From Fennellomyces sp. T-0311 (taxonomy: Eukaryota > Mucoromycota > Mucoromycetes > Mucorales > Lichtheimiaceae), in the NCBI GenBank assembly GCA_025266875.1, contig JALLLT010000004.1:1054001-1118000 (forward strand): a DNA stretch of 64,000 nt, written 5' to 3'. Position numbers and translations under genes: made by a program. This document shows, in pieces, positions 1 to 11,039 of the stretch. Below the pieces are notes generated by a model. That model saw nothing but the letters and a program-made list of their open reading frames with translations, was not told where the DNA came from and made no database searches. Each line of letters starts with the position of its first letter. The first letter of the stretch is position 1.

Positions 1-1125
1 TACTAATACATCATACATATAGGCCCTTGAAAAAAATGTTGATGCTGATCCTGAGGATCAAAGCAATGAAGAAGAATGGTCATTAGCGAGCATTCTCGCC
101 AACAATTTACTTACAGCTACAGCGTTGAAAAACAAGCAGCTGTTGAGTTTTGCTGAGGTGTTATACGACCTTGCAACGACGGACACCCAGTGGGCAGGCG
201 ATCTGACCGAGGACACTCATGTACACGCACACATTGCCCCACTCATGAAAGCTGTTTTTACAAAAGACAAGAGATTCACGTGTCAGTGGTAAGAAATACT
301 GAAAAAAGCAATAAGCATCATTACCTACGATATTAATCATGCATGATCACTCTCTCAACATTTTGAAGGGCAAACACGATGTTGGAAGCGTTGAGAGTCC
401 GTTCCACCAGCACTGAATCAGCTATAATGAATGGACCAAACATGGACAGGCTATTGCCAGACTTTACCTGCTCCGTTAAAGTCCAAAACAGGACATTCGA
501 CTTGCTTGCACTTGAAGTGAAGCCACCGAAGAAGACCGGCCACGACTTGGAAAAGCTCGGACGCGAGCTCAAGGTCATGTTTGACGCGCTCATTAAAGCG
601 CATATACCAGAACCTATTGTATGTGGTATCCATGTCCAAGGTAGATTTTATAGGCTGGTCAAATCCATTTATCGCTCTGTACTCATTTGTTCCGTAAAAA
701 AGAGCTCACTGTCCGGACTTACAAAATGGAGTTAACGCATGACGGCATATATCAATTCCTTGAGCTACAAAATGTCGATCTTATCACCAAACACTCGCAG
801 CTTGGCCAACTGCCAGCTGTTTTTGAGACCATCTGGCAAACCAAGGTAAGTAGAATCTGTTACTTCGTACTCAGTAGCCAACTGGGTCTGACACGGAAAT
901 AATATACGTACGATGAAGAACATCGTTGCTCGAACAGCACAACGTGTAAAGTCCAGAATACTGCAGAAGATGGCAGGTGATGATGAGATACCCGAAGGCG
1001 CTGTCCCGATGAAGTGGATGAGACCAGATTTAAAGAAGAAGGACCGGAAGGTCAAAAGAAAGGCACCTTATACCGGAAAGGGGAACGATCCAGCTGCAGA
1101 AACAAAGAAGGGAAGAAAGCGTTGA
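1..1125 (+). CDS. 3' part of a repeated-family protein with a PD-(D/E)XK-like signature (5' end outside window)
   Basis: Four exons in one frame: 23-288, 369-640, 703-845 and 919-1125. The window opens inside an intron, with a TACTAAT branch-like site at 1-7 and the acceptor AG at 21-22. The second exon carries LLPDFTCSV and, about 20 residues later, LLALEVKPPKK. This spacing of a PD and an E-x-K is what the PD-(D/E)XK nuclease fold shows (inference; no catalytic test possible here). The segments PEPIVCGIHVQG and RTYKMELTHDGIYQFLEL follow, then a Lys/Arg-rich tail (KKKDRKVKRK) that could be a nuclear localisation signal. The same blocks recur in the intact gene at 45409-46359 and in the broken copy at 6950-8480, so this is a dispersed gene family. 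I know no published function. Alternatively the ExK match is coincidental and this is simply a lineage-specific multicopy protein. Confidence 0.72.
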
Positions 1126-2472
1126 TTTATATCTTTTGTTCCTGTTGTCCATTATATATACTTTGTACCTGTCCCTTTTATATACTTACCTAGAACCATA
1201 TATATCCAAAAAAATTATGCTGATTGCTTGACTGCCCATCAAGAGTCTTAACACTGTCCAGTAGTACCCAGCTGATTCAAAAACAGCTTTAAATGCGGCT
1301 CTCCTTTCTTGTTAATGAAAGATGAGATGCTATTGGTTCCCAGGTTTCATCATGTGTGATATAGACATTATTTATTAGGCATAGAAGCACCCAACGTCAA
1401 TTGCATATTATTCGCCTACAAGACGGTCTAAAAACCAATCGAAGGTTTCCACCGAGCTGAAGTTAAATTTGTATGCAACTAATCGATACACTGCGAGCAT
1501 TGGTCAATGCAAGTATCAATGCAAATTTTATGTCCAACCTTGACTTTAGTTAGTCGCATAATTCGGTGCCGGTGTATTCCCAAGTATTACGGGGTAATTA
1601 GGCTGTACTTGACAATGAATCATTTCTCATACGCCGCGTAGTGCTAGATCAAGGTTGTATTTGTGTCGCCGAAATTCGCGTCTTGACTGTGGAGCAGTTT
1701 TTACTGACGGGCACTATACTGTTCGAGGAAGAACGATCTGCCAATTATATACATCAAAGGACTCGTATGTATGTCTCATCTGACAAAGCACTTATCTTAA
1801 GAACGTCAAGAGCTGTCACCTTTTTTTATGGTCACCGAGATCTCTCAGATCTTTTGTATTGTATGATCACCTGCTACTTACGTATGTATAACAGTCAATA
1901 TCATATTCGTGGTGCGAAAAGCGTACATATATAACAGATGAATCTCTACTCGGACCTGGCCTTATTTAGCGATGAAGCTTGGAGACCTTCACTTTATGAA
2001 CAAACGTTGGAGATGGTTGACGAATACTAAACCAATATCGTGTTTGAATGTAACCGATCTTTTCGTATATAGTAGCATGCATACGGCTGAATCAACCTGC
2101 ATATTCAAAGTATATGTAGCTGTGATTGTGACACAGCGGTAAAAAAAGTTGATGGGTGAGCCAAGCTTGGATGGTCGCAAAAATCTTAAAGTGAAACACG
2201 AGAGGACCTAGGCCGTACCAATCAAAGCACTTACAATTCAAGCTTGACCAGCATGTGCTTCCCATTTTTCAGGGTTGTAAGCTCAAAGGGATAGAAAACG
2301 ACGAGACAGGGATAGAAGAAGCAATGTCAAACCGTGTACGTACAAATTAAATTGACTGTCCCTTTTGAAAACCTTCCGCTTTATTTATTTGCCACAATTT
2401 GGGAAAATGTGGTTTCAACCTCGATTCTCGACACAGTAATCAATCAATGGATGCTTGTCACTACGTTCCACC
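1126..2472. other. 1.35-kb region without a supported gene
   Basis: AT-rich sequence. The longest open frame (1641-1934, +) has no recognisable motif, and its composition looks like translated non-coding DNA. No repeat shared with the rest of the window was seen. Confidence 0.5.
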
Positions 2473-3053
2473 CTACGACACGAAGAAGTCGTATTCCCGA
2501 TCAAGTTGCGTTATGGGTTTGCAGAAGTTATTCAACGCCTGAATCATGTCTGCACCGTTGTGTGCCACTATATAAGAAATAACTCCAGGGTCAATATCAT
2601 CGTACCCTGACACAGGATCACCGGTTTGAGCTAAATGGTGTTAAATAAACTGTTTATTTTTTTAGCAGAATAATTATACCTTCTCGCAATGGAGGTAAAC
2701 TCTCTGATCCATTATCCCTATTAGCGGAGGTATCATTGGCTTGTGACGGTGGCGGCATGTCTCTTCCTATATCCCCAATATATCCATAGCTCTCTTCACA
2801 TTCTCGAATTAAATCGTGCGGATCTTAATTATTCTAAAAAAGATGTCATTTAATGGATCTCTCGATCTTTGAATCATATTGTCCCACATACAGTAATGTT
2901 GATTTCGTCGTCTCGCAATGGCGGCATTGCTTGCTGTTGTTGCGGTGCCAGCGGCTCTTTTGGATGACATGCACACATGTGCGCAAGAACAGCATCCTGG
3001 GAAGGGAACACTCGCCGCCAGCAAGAACTGAACGGACAATAACAGTTTGACAT
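2473..3053 (-). CDS. Small protein with a C2H2-type zinc-finger-like motif
   Basis: Three exons on the minus strand: about 3053-2892, 2791-2680 and 2630-2473, giving roughly 143 residues. ATG at 3053 was chosen as the first ATG of the open frame. Residues about 4-30 read CPFSSC...HMCACH, i.e. C-x4-C-x13-H-x4-H, close to the classical C2H2 spacing. A Gln run (QQQQ) and repeated PPLR motifs follow. The last exon reads GDPVSGYDDIDPGVISY and ends at a TAG. The first donor could be GTATGT (used here) or a GTGGGA 4 nt downstream paired with the acceptor at 2824; both keep frame. The gene is divergent from the gene at 3135, with about 80 bp between the two ATGs. Function is unknown. The C-terminal exon may be the truncated start of a longer transposon-type protein, so a decayed gene is possible. 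Confidence 0.45.
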
Positions 3054-3134
3054 GCTGGTGTGGAAGTACAAAGTGTTCTGAGTTTCTATTTTAATTATGC
3101 ACAGATTCGGCAAAAAATTCCTCCTTTCACCGCT

Positions 3135-3680
3135 ATGCCACCCAAAACCGTGCCCCCCAAAGCTCCCAATACTCGTAGGCGAGCCAAAGGTTGAATCACC
3201 AAATGCTCTTAAGATATTTAACTGATTGTAAAAAGCTGCAATGACCGAAAAGCAACGAGTAGCAACGGCGAATCAGCAGCAAATCCCAGTCGTTTCATGT
3301 GATCAAGGTACTTCTTTTTGATATGACATGCCGCGAAGACAATGATCAAACTTTTAAACGTAGATTCAATGCCTTCCCAATCGAGCACCCATGGCCAAAA
3401 TGTAGCTCCAAAGACCCTTAAACAAGGTAGAACGCAACTAGCCAACTCGACGCGTTCCACTCAACAGACACAAATGACGTCGCGCGATTCCTTGAACACG
3501 AACGTCACTTCCACGAGTCCATACTCCTGTTCTCAAGCAGAAGTCCACCATCATGGAAATATGACTAGTAGCCTTCACCGGAACGACAGTATCGCTCGAC
3601 TCAGTGAGGCGGAAACAGCTAATTCTCGTCCAGTGCAAGTGGTGTCCTCATCACCATATGGACAGTACCTGTGGCAATGA
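3135..3680 (+). CDS. Ser/Thr/Gln-rich low-complexity protein, unknown function
   Basis: Three exons, 3135-3189, 3236-3307 and 3364-3680, join in frame through introns of 46 and 56 nt to give 147 residues. The N-terminus (MPPKTVPPKAPNTRRRAK) is Pro/Lys/Arg-rich. The rest is dominated by Ser, Thr, Gln and Asn, has no membrane segment, and looks disordered. No known domain was recognised. The start was chosen because it opens the frame and faces the divergent gene at 3053 across a short shared upstream region. The consistent phase at both junctions is the main support; homology support is absent. Confidence 0.45.
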
Positions 3681-4231
3681 ACTACATGCCTTCCACTTCG
3701 CAAGTCTGTCACGTGTAATTTTTCTGTAGATATTCATTTTTTTGGTTTGCCTGTTGATTTCTTGGTGCGACTTCTGATTGATAAAATGCCAAATGTATTT
3801 GAAAGTTCGGGAAAGAGGTTTTTTTATTATCTTTTAAGGAGCGACTTATTTATACTGGTAATAATCAATCAATGAATGGAAACACGCCTTCGACCAGATA
3901 GAAGGGTTGACGTAGATATGATACAATAGTAAATAAAAGGGAAATTGGGCTAGAGAATAGCCTATGAGATGGTTTTCATGGGGCGGAAACACAAGAGGGA
4001 AACACGATGCTAATCATGACTAGCACGAACAGCTAAATGAACCAGTAATATTTACATATATCAATCGGATCAAAGAAAAAGGAACGTATTAGAAAAGTCT
4101 AGTCATAGAGTTGCCGAGGTCGAACAAAATATACAACACAACGTGACAAGTCGCTCCACATTTCTTCCAATGGTGCCTTATCCTACCGACTTTTACCACT
4201 CGTCGTATTCTCAGCAAATACCATATATAGC
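3681..4231. other. 550-bp region without a supported gene
   Basis: AT-rich and without long frames. It separates the small gene ending at 3680 from the pseudogene starting near 4232. Confidence 0.5.
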
Positions 4232-5686
4232 TTGTTCAACATCACGGTCTACATATTTGAGAAGTATTCCCTAGTAAGTAACCTAAATAAACATGTTTTG
4301 GTGACAATGAAAAAGAGCTCTCCAAATTACAGAGGTTTCATTAGAGGAAGATGTGATCCCAAAAATCACTCGTTGCACATGTTCGTTTGCGACAGCGAAA
4401 GCCATGGTGTAGTGAGCCCCAATACTATAAACCATTCAGAGTTACAGCAACAGCGTGACGCCAAAAAGCCTGCGCTCGGTGCAAATCATTATAAAAAGTT
4501 TCTTGAATAAGTAGGGTACAACTTGGGCGTTTTCTTGGTGATGCTCACTGATTTAATAGGTTTCTAAAGGCATTGCACGGAGAGAACAAATGTACGATGA
4601 GTACTCACAGCCACTGTTACCACCACGCGATCTTATGGCTCATTCATATCAGCTTCAAAAGCGACAGGAGTATGAGTTGAAACACATACCCTCGATACAG
4701 TGGTCGCTTTATATAACGATATGATGGTGCAGCCCAAACTTTATCGCTGTATCAAAATATCGTTATATAAAATGGGATTTGGCAGTGATTACCGTTTTGG
4801 TGCATCGAGAATTGTATCGTTATATCGAATTATCGTTATATAAAGTATCGTTATATAAAGCGGCCACTGTACAATGGAGCACCGGTATGATTTCAAGGTC
4901 TCATCCGTAGTAACGGTGAATTAGTGTCGTCCATTTATGATCTAGTTCGCACTTTTTGCACTCCACCATCAATGGAAGTAAACTTACTGCTGTATTCAAT
5001 ATGCCTGAACCCGATTTCCAATTGGTAAGTAGTACATACAAACACGCAGCTAATATATGATAATAACAGCTTTTTGCACATACTGCGTTTTAGAGTTTCT
5101 TTTATGGAGCAATAGCACGCAGAGAATACAATGATGGGGAGATCCGTCATGAAATTATCCACTCGACGGCAACTTTTCGGGAGGAGGACAAAAAGCATTA
5201 CGTGATGTTCAAAGATAACTTCTACGCGCAAATAACGCCAGTTTTTGCAGTAACACACAGGAACGACCGCTACAATCTCTGCTATTGTCAACGATACGAA
5301 CCAACTCAAGTTGATCACACAAGTGGATTGGAAGCAGTTTACACGACGGAAAACTATGACTATCAAGGCCGCTTTGTTGCGAATATCAGTGGTATCGTCC
5401 GATCAGTCCATCTCGTTCCCGACTTTTCTTGTCCAACATACACAGCAATAAGTCAGCACCCATACAATCAATACTTGATTAATTGCAACGTTTCCCAATA
5501 TCATTGATGTAAAGGCCGGAATAAAGGAATTCTCATACGCTTGGCTGACGAAAGATTAATCGAATGGAGTGAAGTAACCGGTGATCCGGTCATTGCCCTA
5601 ACTGAAGAAGAGGGTGCGACAGAAATGATTCTTCAAGGTCCTCAAGATACACTAAACGACGCGGAAGCTCCTTGGTATTTGGAATA
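4232..5686 (+). pseudogene. Broken multi-exon gene interrupted by a MITE
   Basis: Successive coding-like blocks lie on the plus strand in different frames. The first (4232-4510) includes NYRGFIRGRCDPKNH; a second near 4596-4695 includes YDEYSQPLLPPRDLMAHSYQ. Then comes the MITE at 4698-4869, a block around 4880-5030 (DLVRTFCTPPS), an intron-like GTAAGT...TAG stretch, and a long block from about 5095. A TGA at 5505-5507 is followed in the same frame by another 59 codons ending DAEAPWYLE and a TAG at 5684-5686. Frameshifts on both sides of the MITE and the internal TGA mark it as dead. The protein family was not recognised; it is probably a transposon-encoded or multicopy gene (inference). Confidence 0.5.
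4698..4869. mobile_element. MITE family 1, complete copy (172 bp, TA target site)
   Basis: The element starts CAGTGGTCGCTTTATATAAC and ends with the near-perfect inverted complement, TTATATAAAGCGGCCACTG. TA flanks both ends. The interior is made of TATCGTTATATA-like motifs in both orientations, so it can fold into a long hairpin, and it has no coding capacity. TA target duplications and CAGT termini fit a Tc1/mariner-derived MITE. Related copies are at 15250-15302 (short) and 46417-46589. It sits inside the pseudogene 4232-5686. Confidence 0.85.
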
Positions 5687-5889
5687 GCGTTTTATGGAAC
5701 TCATATAATATGTACCTTGGTTTTCTTGGCCTTGTATTTTACACTTAAAATATGCAAAGTGCATTTTCATTTCTATTAGAGCGATTTTAGCGTACATTCT
5801 GTTTATTCAGTGATCCATTCATTGTTATTTTCACTAGAAAATGCGCAAAGGACTGACCCGATCCATTCAAAAGTATATAGTTCAAAAAG

Positions 5890-6640
5890 TTATACATTTA
5901 TTTGGAAGTTGCTAGATCTGCTCCTATAGGCATATGATCTCTTCCTTGCGGTGCGGAGAATTATGATAATACAATGAAAGATGAAATAGAGGCACCAAGC
6001 CTGAAAAAAACCCTCTAGGATAGGTGTAAAAAAAAGGCAGGTTGGCGTAGGGGGGAGATTGTTGGCTATTCGCTCACGGATCTTCTTGGTTAGAAACCCT
6101 CTCCGTGTTTCGGAGGGCCTGGAATTTATCATGACTTCTTGGTCGCCACCACCGTTCGGATGGACTAGACTGTCGATCTTGCGGAGTACATCGAGCAGGG
6201 CCAGCCAAACATCCTTCCACTTGCCTCGAGTCAACCCTGCATCTGAGCGCGGGAGGCAGTTCAGGATGTGGTCGATTGGGTGGATGTGGGAGGGTAGTGC
6301 AGGGATGTCGCCAAAAGCTGTACGTAGCGCGGCCATCTGTGCTGCAACAAGTGGACAGGTGTTGTAATGGTCTCTTTGTGTCTTAACAAACCCACATGGG
6401 CAGTCCGGGGGCTTGTAAGATGGTGGGAGCCATTGCATACGCCAGTTAATTAGGCGGTGCCGATCGTTGTTGGTTGCTGGGAGGTATAATACCGGGTCAA
6501 CCATACGAGTTGGTCGGAGGCATCGAACGGTCTTGAATTCTTTGATTCGTGATGCGAGCTCCTCGTCGCGTTTGTTGGCGATTGCCGTTTCAACGAGATT
6601 TTGTGCCCATATATATATATAGATATAGGCCTTCCCACTT
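5890..6640 (-). pseudogene. Non-LTR retrotransposon, C-terminal ORF2 relic
   Basis: A 204-codon minus-strand frame extends upstream in sense to about 6603. It contains PPDCPCGFVKTQRDHYNTCP, a C-x-C...H-x4-C cysteine/histidine knuckle typical of the C-terminal end of LINE-type ORF2 proteins. NCLPRSDAGLTRGKWKDVW and DVLRKIDSLVHPNGG follow. The reverse transcriptase proper is absent, so this is a 5'-truncated copy, as is usual for LINE insertions. Homologous fragments occur at 7440-7960 (+) and about 49271-49500 (-). Confidence 0.65.
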
Positions 6641-6949
6641 GTAGACAGTATGCTTTCAGGACTTTAATTGACTAGCAAGATGTGAAAAAAATGCATCATG
6701 GAGCTAGGCTGTTGCTTCCTACCTACAGAGATATTCTGTTCTCTGAATATAAACCGTTATAGACATACAGCGCAATGTATAGATATCAAAAAAAAATTGA
6801 ATGAGCTATTTCAACTTTTTGCTGCCTATATATCCTGAATATATAGCATAGAACGTCCTAAGCCTTTAAAGCAGCAAATAGAAGATTCTATTTTGCCGAT
6901 ATATGAGACTAACTATGTTTAGGCATTCGATCAATTTTCAAGGAAATAG
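6641..6949. other. Short AT-rich spacer
   Basis: No gene was seen. It carries AT-rich simple sequence (TATATATATA near 6612 and repeated ATATATA motifs). Confidence 0.5.
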
Positions 6950-8480
6950 TAGCATGCTCGAGGCAGCCCAGGTTAATTCCTCCAGTAACGCGGCCGCTGA
7001 ACAAAACAGCACCAATATCAACAAGTCTCTATCTGATATCATGTGCTCAATTAAAGTATAGAATCGCACGTTCAACCTACAAACTCTTGAAGCAGAGCTG
7101 CTAAAAGTTGCCAAGTTATAATCTTGAGAATCGCAACAAGCCAATACACTCCCCAACAACTCCTCCGATTGTGATGGCGAATCTACCATCAATGCCGATC
7201 CACACTCGTGCTCTCCAACTAAAGTTGAGTGTACGCCTGCAATCACTGCTAACATCAGCCTAGGCTCGTATAGTAGATCATGCGATACATACTATCAAAT
7301 GGGAAAAAAATCCTGTGACCAACAGTGGCGACGGCTAACTGGAACCAATCCTATCAGTCAAAAGCTCAAAAAGTAACAAAGTGAGGCAACATCGCCAAAA
7401 AAAAATCCGGCCAGACAGCGATCGACGGCACACAAGATGACGAGCTCAAAGTCAAGAGCTAAAGAATCCGTATCAGTACGCTGTCTACGACCGATTCATA
7501 CGACTGATCCAATTTTGTACCTCGAAGCGTCAACAAATGATCGACACTGGTTTGTCAACTGGAGACTACATTGACTTCCGCCAACATACAACCCGCCAGA
7601 CTGCCACTGTGGACAAGGCAAAGCCAAAAGAGGACATTGCACATCCTACCCGCTTGTAGAGCCACAGATGCAAGAATTGCTGGAAGCCTTCGGAGCCATT
7701 TCCGAGCTCGATCCTGCCGTCCACCCGATCGACTATGCACTACACTGAACTGCCTTCCGCGTTCAGGTGTCGGTCTTTCCCGTGGTAAATGCGAGCACGC
7801 TTGGCCAGCAGTACTCCGAGTTCTATATCGGATTGACTACCTGATCCACTTGAATGGGGACAACGAACAAAGCAGCGAATCAAGCACTGGACGATCCACC
7901 CAAGATTTGACAGATTACCCAAAAGAAATTACACATGACATGTGTGGTTTTGTAAGGGTCTAATTGCGCTATAGCAGTGCCATCCCCGCGGTCTACCGTC
8001 TCGACTACACTGACCTGGTTTTTTTCTTTCGCCAATATGGTTTTTTTGTCAAGCACGTATTTTCTCATCCTTTTGTACTAATTTAACAACACCTTCGAAG
8101 CGCAAGGGAGAGATCTAATACCTTTAGGAGCAGGTCTATCGCCTCTCAATATAAATTATAACTTTTAAACTAACCTTGAGAAACTGAACCATGACTTAAG
8201 ATTATGTTGGATGCACTGATCAAAGTACGTGTTCCTGAGCCGATTGTCTGCGGTATCCATGTCGAAGGCAAATTTAATAGACAGCCTATATTATACAGCT
8301 CTTACACAATGTGATTTATAAATTGCTTTAATTACGAGACGTTGACCTTAATACCAAATACTCGCAGCTTGGTCAACTGCCAGCTATTGTCAAGGCAGTA
8401 TGACAAATAAAGCGAAATGCAATAGAATCGATTACTTTGTATTCAACCGGCACCTGGACCTGATACATGGACCGCATTAA
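6950..8480 (+). pseudogene. Broken copy of the PD...ExK repeated-family gene, split in two
   Basis: The 5' piece (about 6950-7110) reads MLEAAQVNSSSN, then SLSDIMCSIKV, a stop, and NRTFNLQTLEAE. This is colinear with the second exon of the gene at 23-1125. The 3' piece (about 8185-8480) reads IMLDALIKVRVPEPIVCGIH and, after an intron-like gap, NTKYSQLGQLPA, again colinear. The roughly 1.07 kb between the pieces contains the non-LTR relic 7440-7960, so the copy seems to have been interrupted by, or assembled around, that fragment. The PD and ExK residues of the presumed active site are lost (SDIM, LEAE), and stop codons interrupt both pieces. Confidence 0.6.
7440..7960 (+). pseudogene. Non-LTR retrotransposon C-terminal relic
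   Basis: Reading across frameshifts gives RCLRPIHTTDPILYLEAST, NDRHWFVNWRLH, then PPTYNPPDCHCGQGKAKRGH and HPIDYALH. Each aligns by eye with the relic at 5890-6640 (DPVLYLPATNNDRHRLINWR, PPSYKPPDCPCG, HPIDHILN). The zinc-knuckle cysteines are partly mutated (the last C reads as Y in SYPLV). It lies between the two halves of the pseudogene 6950-8480, on the same strand. Confidence 0.6.
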
Positions 8481-9735
8481 TATGCACTATAGAACATCCT
8501 TATATATATGGTGTATTTGTTTAAAACTGGTAAACATAAATAAATAATGTGGACATATGCACCTCGTGTGCAGCTCTGGACCATTTGCCTGTGCTAGGGT
8601 CAAGAGTTCCGTTTTCCAATGCATGGTTAAGGCTCACTGGTACCGATTTAAACGGAAGCACCGAATTATCCTCATCGAAGGAAAAGAGGCATACGTAACT
8701 TACGGTTCTGCAGACCGATATCAATATCTCCATTCAAGCACAATATCAGACTTACTTATATTACTTACAACATATAACGAGGACTCCGTGCTTTCTCGAC
8801 CCATTAGGCATCGCGGATAGTTTTATGGCGGAGCACAATCAACAGCTTGGCGATATCGGTGTTGTTGTGACATCACTATATTGAAAATGAATGGATTGAA
8901 ATCAAATAATTTAAAAGTAATACATACGCGCTTGCTACCATCTGGAAGGGCGTCACTTTCCGTCGACAAATCGAAACTGGTTAGATACTTTACATTTGGA
9001 TGCGCGGCAACAATTGACAAAGTTCGGTCACTCGTGGTGCCACGCACTACCATGTTGTGAGCTTTATAGCTGTCATTTTACGTTGCTACCCTGCGCTTCC
9101 ACTATTACTCAAGCAGTTACTCTAGTATGTTCTTTGCGGAGGTGTGTATGCCCCGTCGTAATCGGCTGGAGCACGATGCTCCTGACCAGTCTCCTATGGT
9201 TTCCCTGTCCAAACAAACAACAGGTTCCCGCCAGATAGACTTCCGTTTTGTGGCCCGCCGTAATGCCGCGTAACGGTGTTGTATTGTCCCTGTATTGAAA
9301 GCAAGTCGATCAATCAGGAATGGCTGGCTGTCTTCCTCAATCAGCACGGAAAAAGAACGCACTTTTCTTCCAGCTTGTTTACATGATTTTGTCTGAATAT
9401 AGCCTGATCCGTTAGTGGGGATGATCACTAATTCTGACGCGCAGGCACCACGCTAGAAGTGGGAAAGCGTGCTGTGTCATTGGATCCGCCAAGCTGTTGA
9501 GCGGCTGTGTATATCCATCAACATCATAGGACGACTGTCTTTGGTCGGTCATAAGCTTCATCATGATGCGTCAAAGAAAGTTATCTTTACGTGGCCGCGC
9601 AACACAACTATTGTTTTGGCAATTGACAAGATAAAGGGTAGACAGTATATTGCGGATGATTTTATAGAATTTACAGACACGTAGCTAAAATAATCCCTCC
9701 AAGTCACAGATGCATGCCTGCGTTTGTCAGGTGCA
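8481..9735. other. 1.25-kb region without a supported gene
   Basis: Several 60-100-codon frames exist on both strands (for example 9117-9428, -), but none shows a domain, a splice-consistent extension, or similarity to other parts of the window. It is probably old transposon debris. Confidence 0.4.
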
Positions 9736-10520
9736 GTTCTCACCGGTAGCATAAAGGTGTGCCATTAGTGACATGTTCCATGTAATACTATGCACCTGAT
9801 CATTACCTCCCAGAGGTCCTACTGCGGACCGAAGAATCCTAGCAGCGCTACTAATGGGTTGCCATCCTCGTCCGGTAGCAAGGACCCCATCATCACTTAG
9901 GGCCCAACACTGTCATTGGTACCTCCAAAGACACTGCCATCTTTGGAGACTCCTCAACCAGGATTCCATTACAATGTGATTTGAAAGAAGAGAAGAAGGG
10001 AAGAAGCAGATAAAAGAAAAGGCATCGAGTGACAAGCTGGATGCCTTTGTGTCTCGAATAAAATCCAGAGATATTCTCATCGGTAGCATAAAGATATGTC
10101 ATTAGCCCATGTCCTTGTGATGCAATATACCCGGTCATTACCTTCAAAAGCGTCCACTGTCAACCAAAAATTCTGGCTGCGCTACTGATGGGTTGCTATC
10201 CTCGTCCGTGGTAACGAGGCCTCCATCACCACTGAGGGCCCAGCACGACCACTGGTACCTCCCAAAGGCACGCACACCAATGGGGGACTCCTTCGCCAGA
10301 ATTCCACTAGGAAGCATTTTGAAAGATGAGAAAGAGAAGAGAGAAAGAAAGAAAAAAAAAGAAAAGAACGCAAAAGCAAGATGGCAGCGCTACTGACGGG
10401 TGCTATCCTCGCCCACGGCAACAAGTCCTCCGCCATCACTTAGGGCCCAACTGCAAATTGGTACCTCCCAAAGGCACGCACACCAATGGGGGACTCCTTC
10501 GCCATCTTTACCGAATCTTA
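9736..10520. repeat. Degenerate tandem array, about 200-340-bp units
   Basis: Module A starts CACCGGTAGCATAAAGGTGT at about 9739 and recurs at about 10078 as CATCGGTAGCATAAAGATAT. Module B contains GGGCCCA...TTGGTACCTCC and occurs three times: about 9838-10000, 10179-10340 and 10381-10520. The order is A-B-A-B-B. The B copies share the GGGCCC and GGTACC palindromes and a downstream A/G-rich run. Reading frames exist on both strands but have stops in at least one copy, so coding is not supported. This looks like a decayed satellite or repeated piece of a larger element. Confidence 0.7.
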
Positions 10521-11039
10521 CGAATTTCCGGTACCGGAATTGCACTTTTGCGTTCGATCATGTATCTTTTTCAATGTCGAGTACTGAGTACTTGATGACC
10601 AAAAAAAAGATCATGAAAGTAAAAGGAGAGGGGAAACATGGCTAACTCTGATACTCTGACGTGGTTTTTAAAAGCTGGCACTCTGACGCAGCTTTTATAA
10701 ACTGACTTTTTCGTGTCCCGCTGAGAGTACAGTTCTAAAAAAAAACCTTTTTTTATCGCCTATGGCGTTCATATATATATATTGATAAAGATATATAAGG
10801 TCGATAATGCTGTTCTATAAACTTGCATTCAGGGGTGCTGTTATATCACTATGTTTTACTGCATAGATCTCTGATTTGACTGCAGCCATAACTAATAATA
10901 TGGGCACCTGAATCGTTTGTTTTTACCAAGACATTGGACACCTCCATTCGAGCGGTTTAGAGTCAGATTCCCAAGAACATATGCGACAGTACTTTGGTGC
11001 CAGGCTATTGTAGGCTTTGTATTAATTGCTAGTGATGTT
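10521..11039. other. Region without a supported gene
   Basis: AT-rich, with an (AT)n run near 10771 (CATATATATATATTG). Nothing else was seen. Confidence 0.45.

Noticed and set aside
5505..5507. In-frame TGA as a selenocysteine codon
   Set aside because: No selenoprotein family match, and other frameshifts and a MITE already break this gene; fungi of this kind are not expected to use Sec generally.
5890..6504. A 204-codon frame as an intact host gene
   Set aside because: Its zinc-knuckle block and colinearity with two other decayed fragments show it is the truncated end of a non-LTR element.
9736..10520. Tandem array as CRISPR or rDNA spacer
   Set aside because: Units are 200-340 bp and imperfect without spacer pattern, and no rRNA sequence is nearby.
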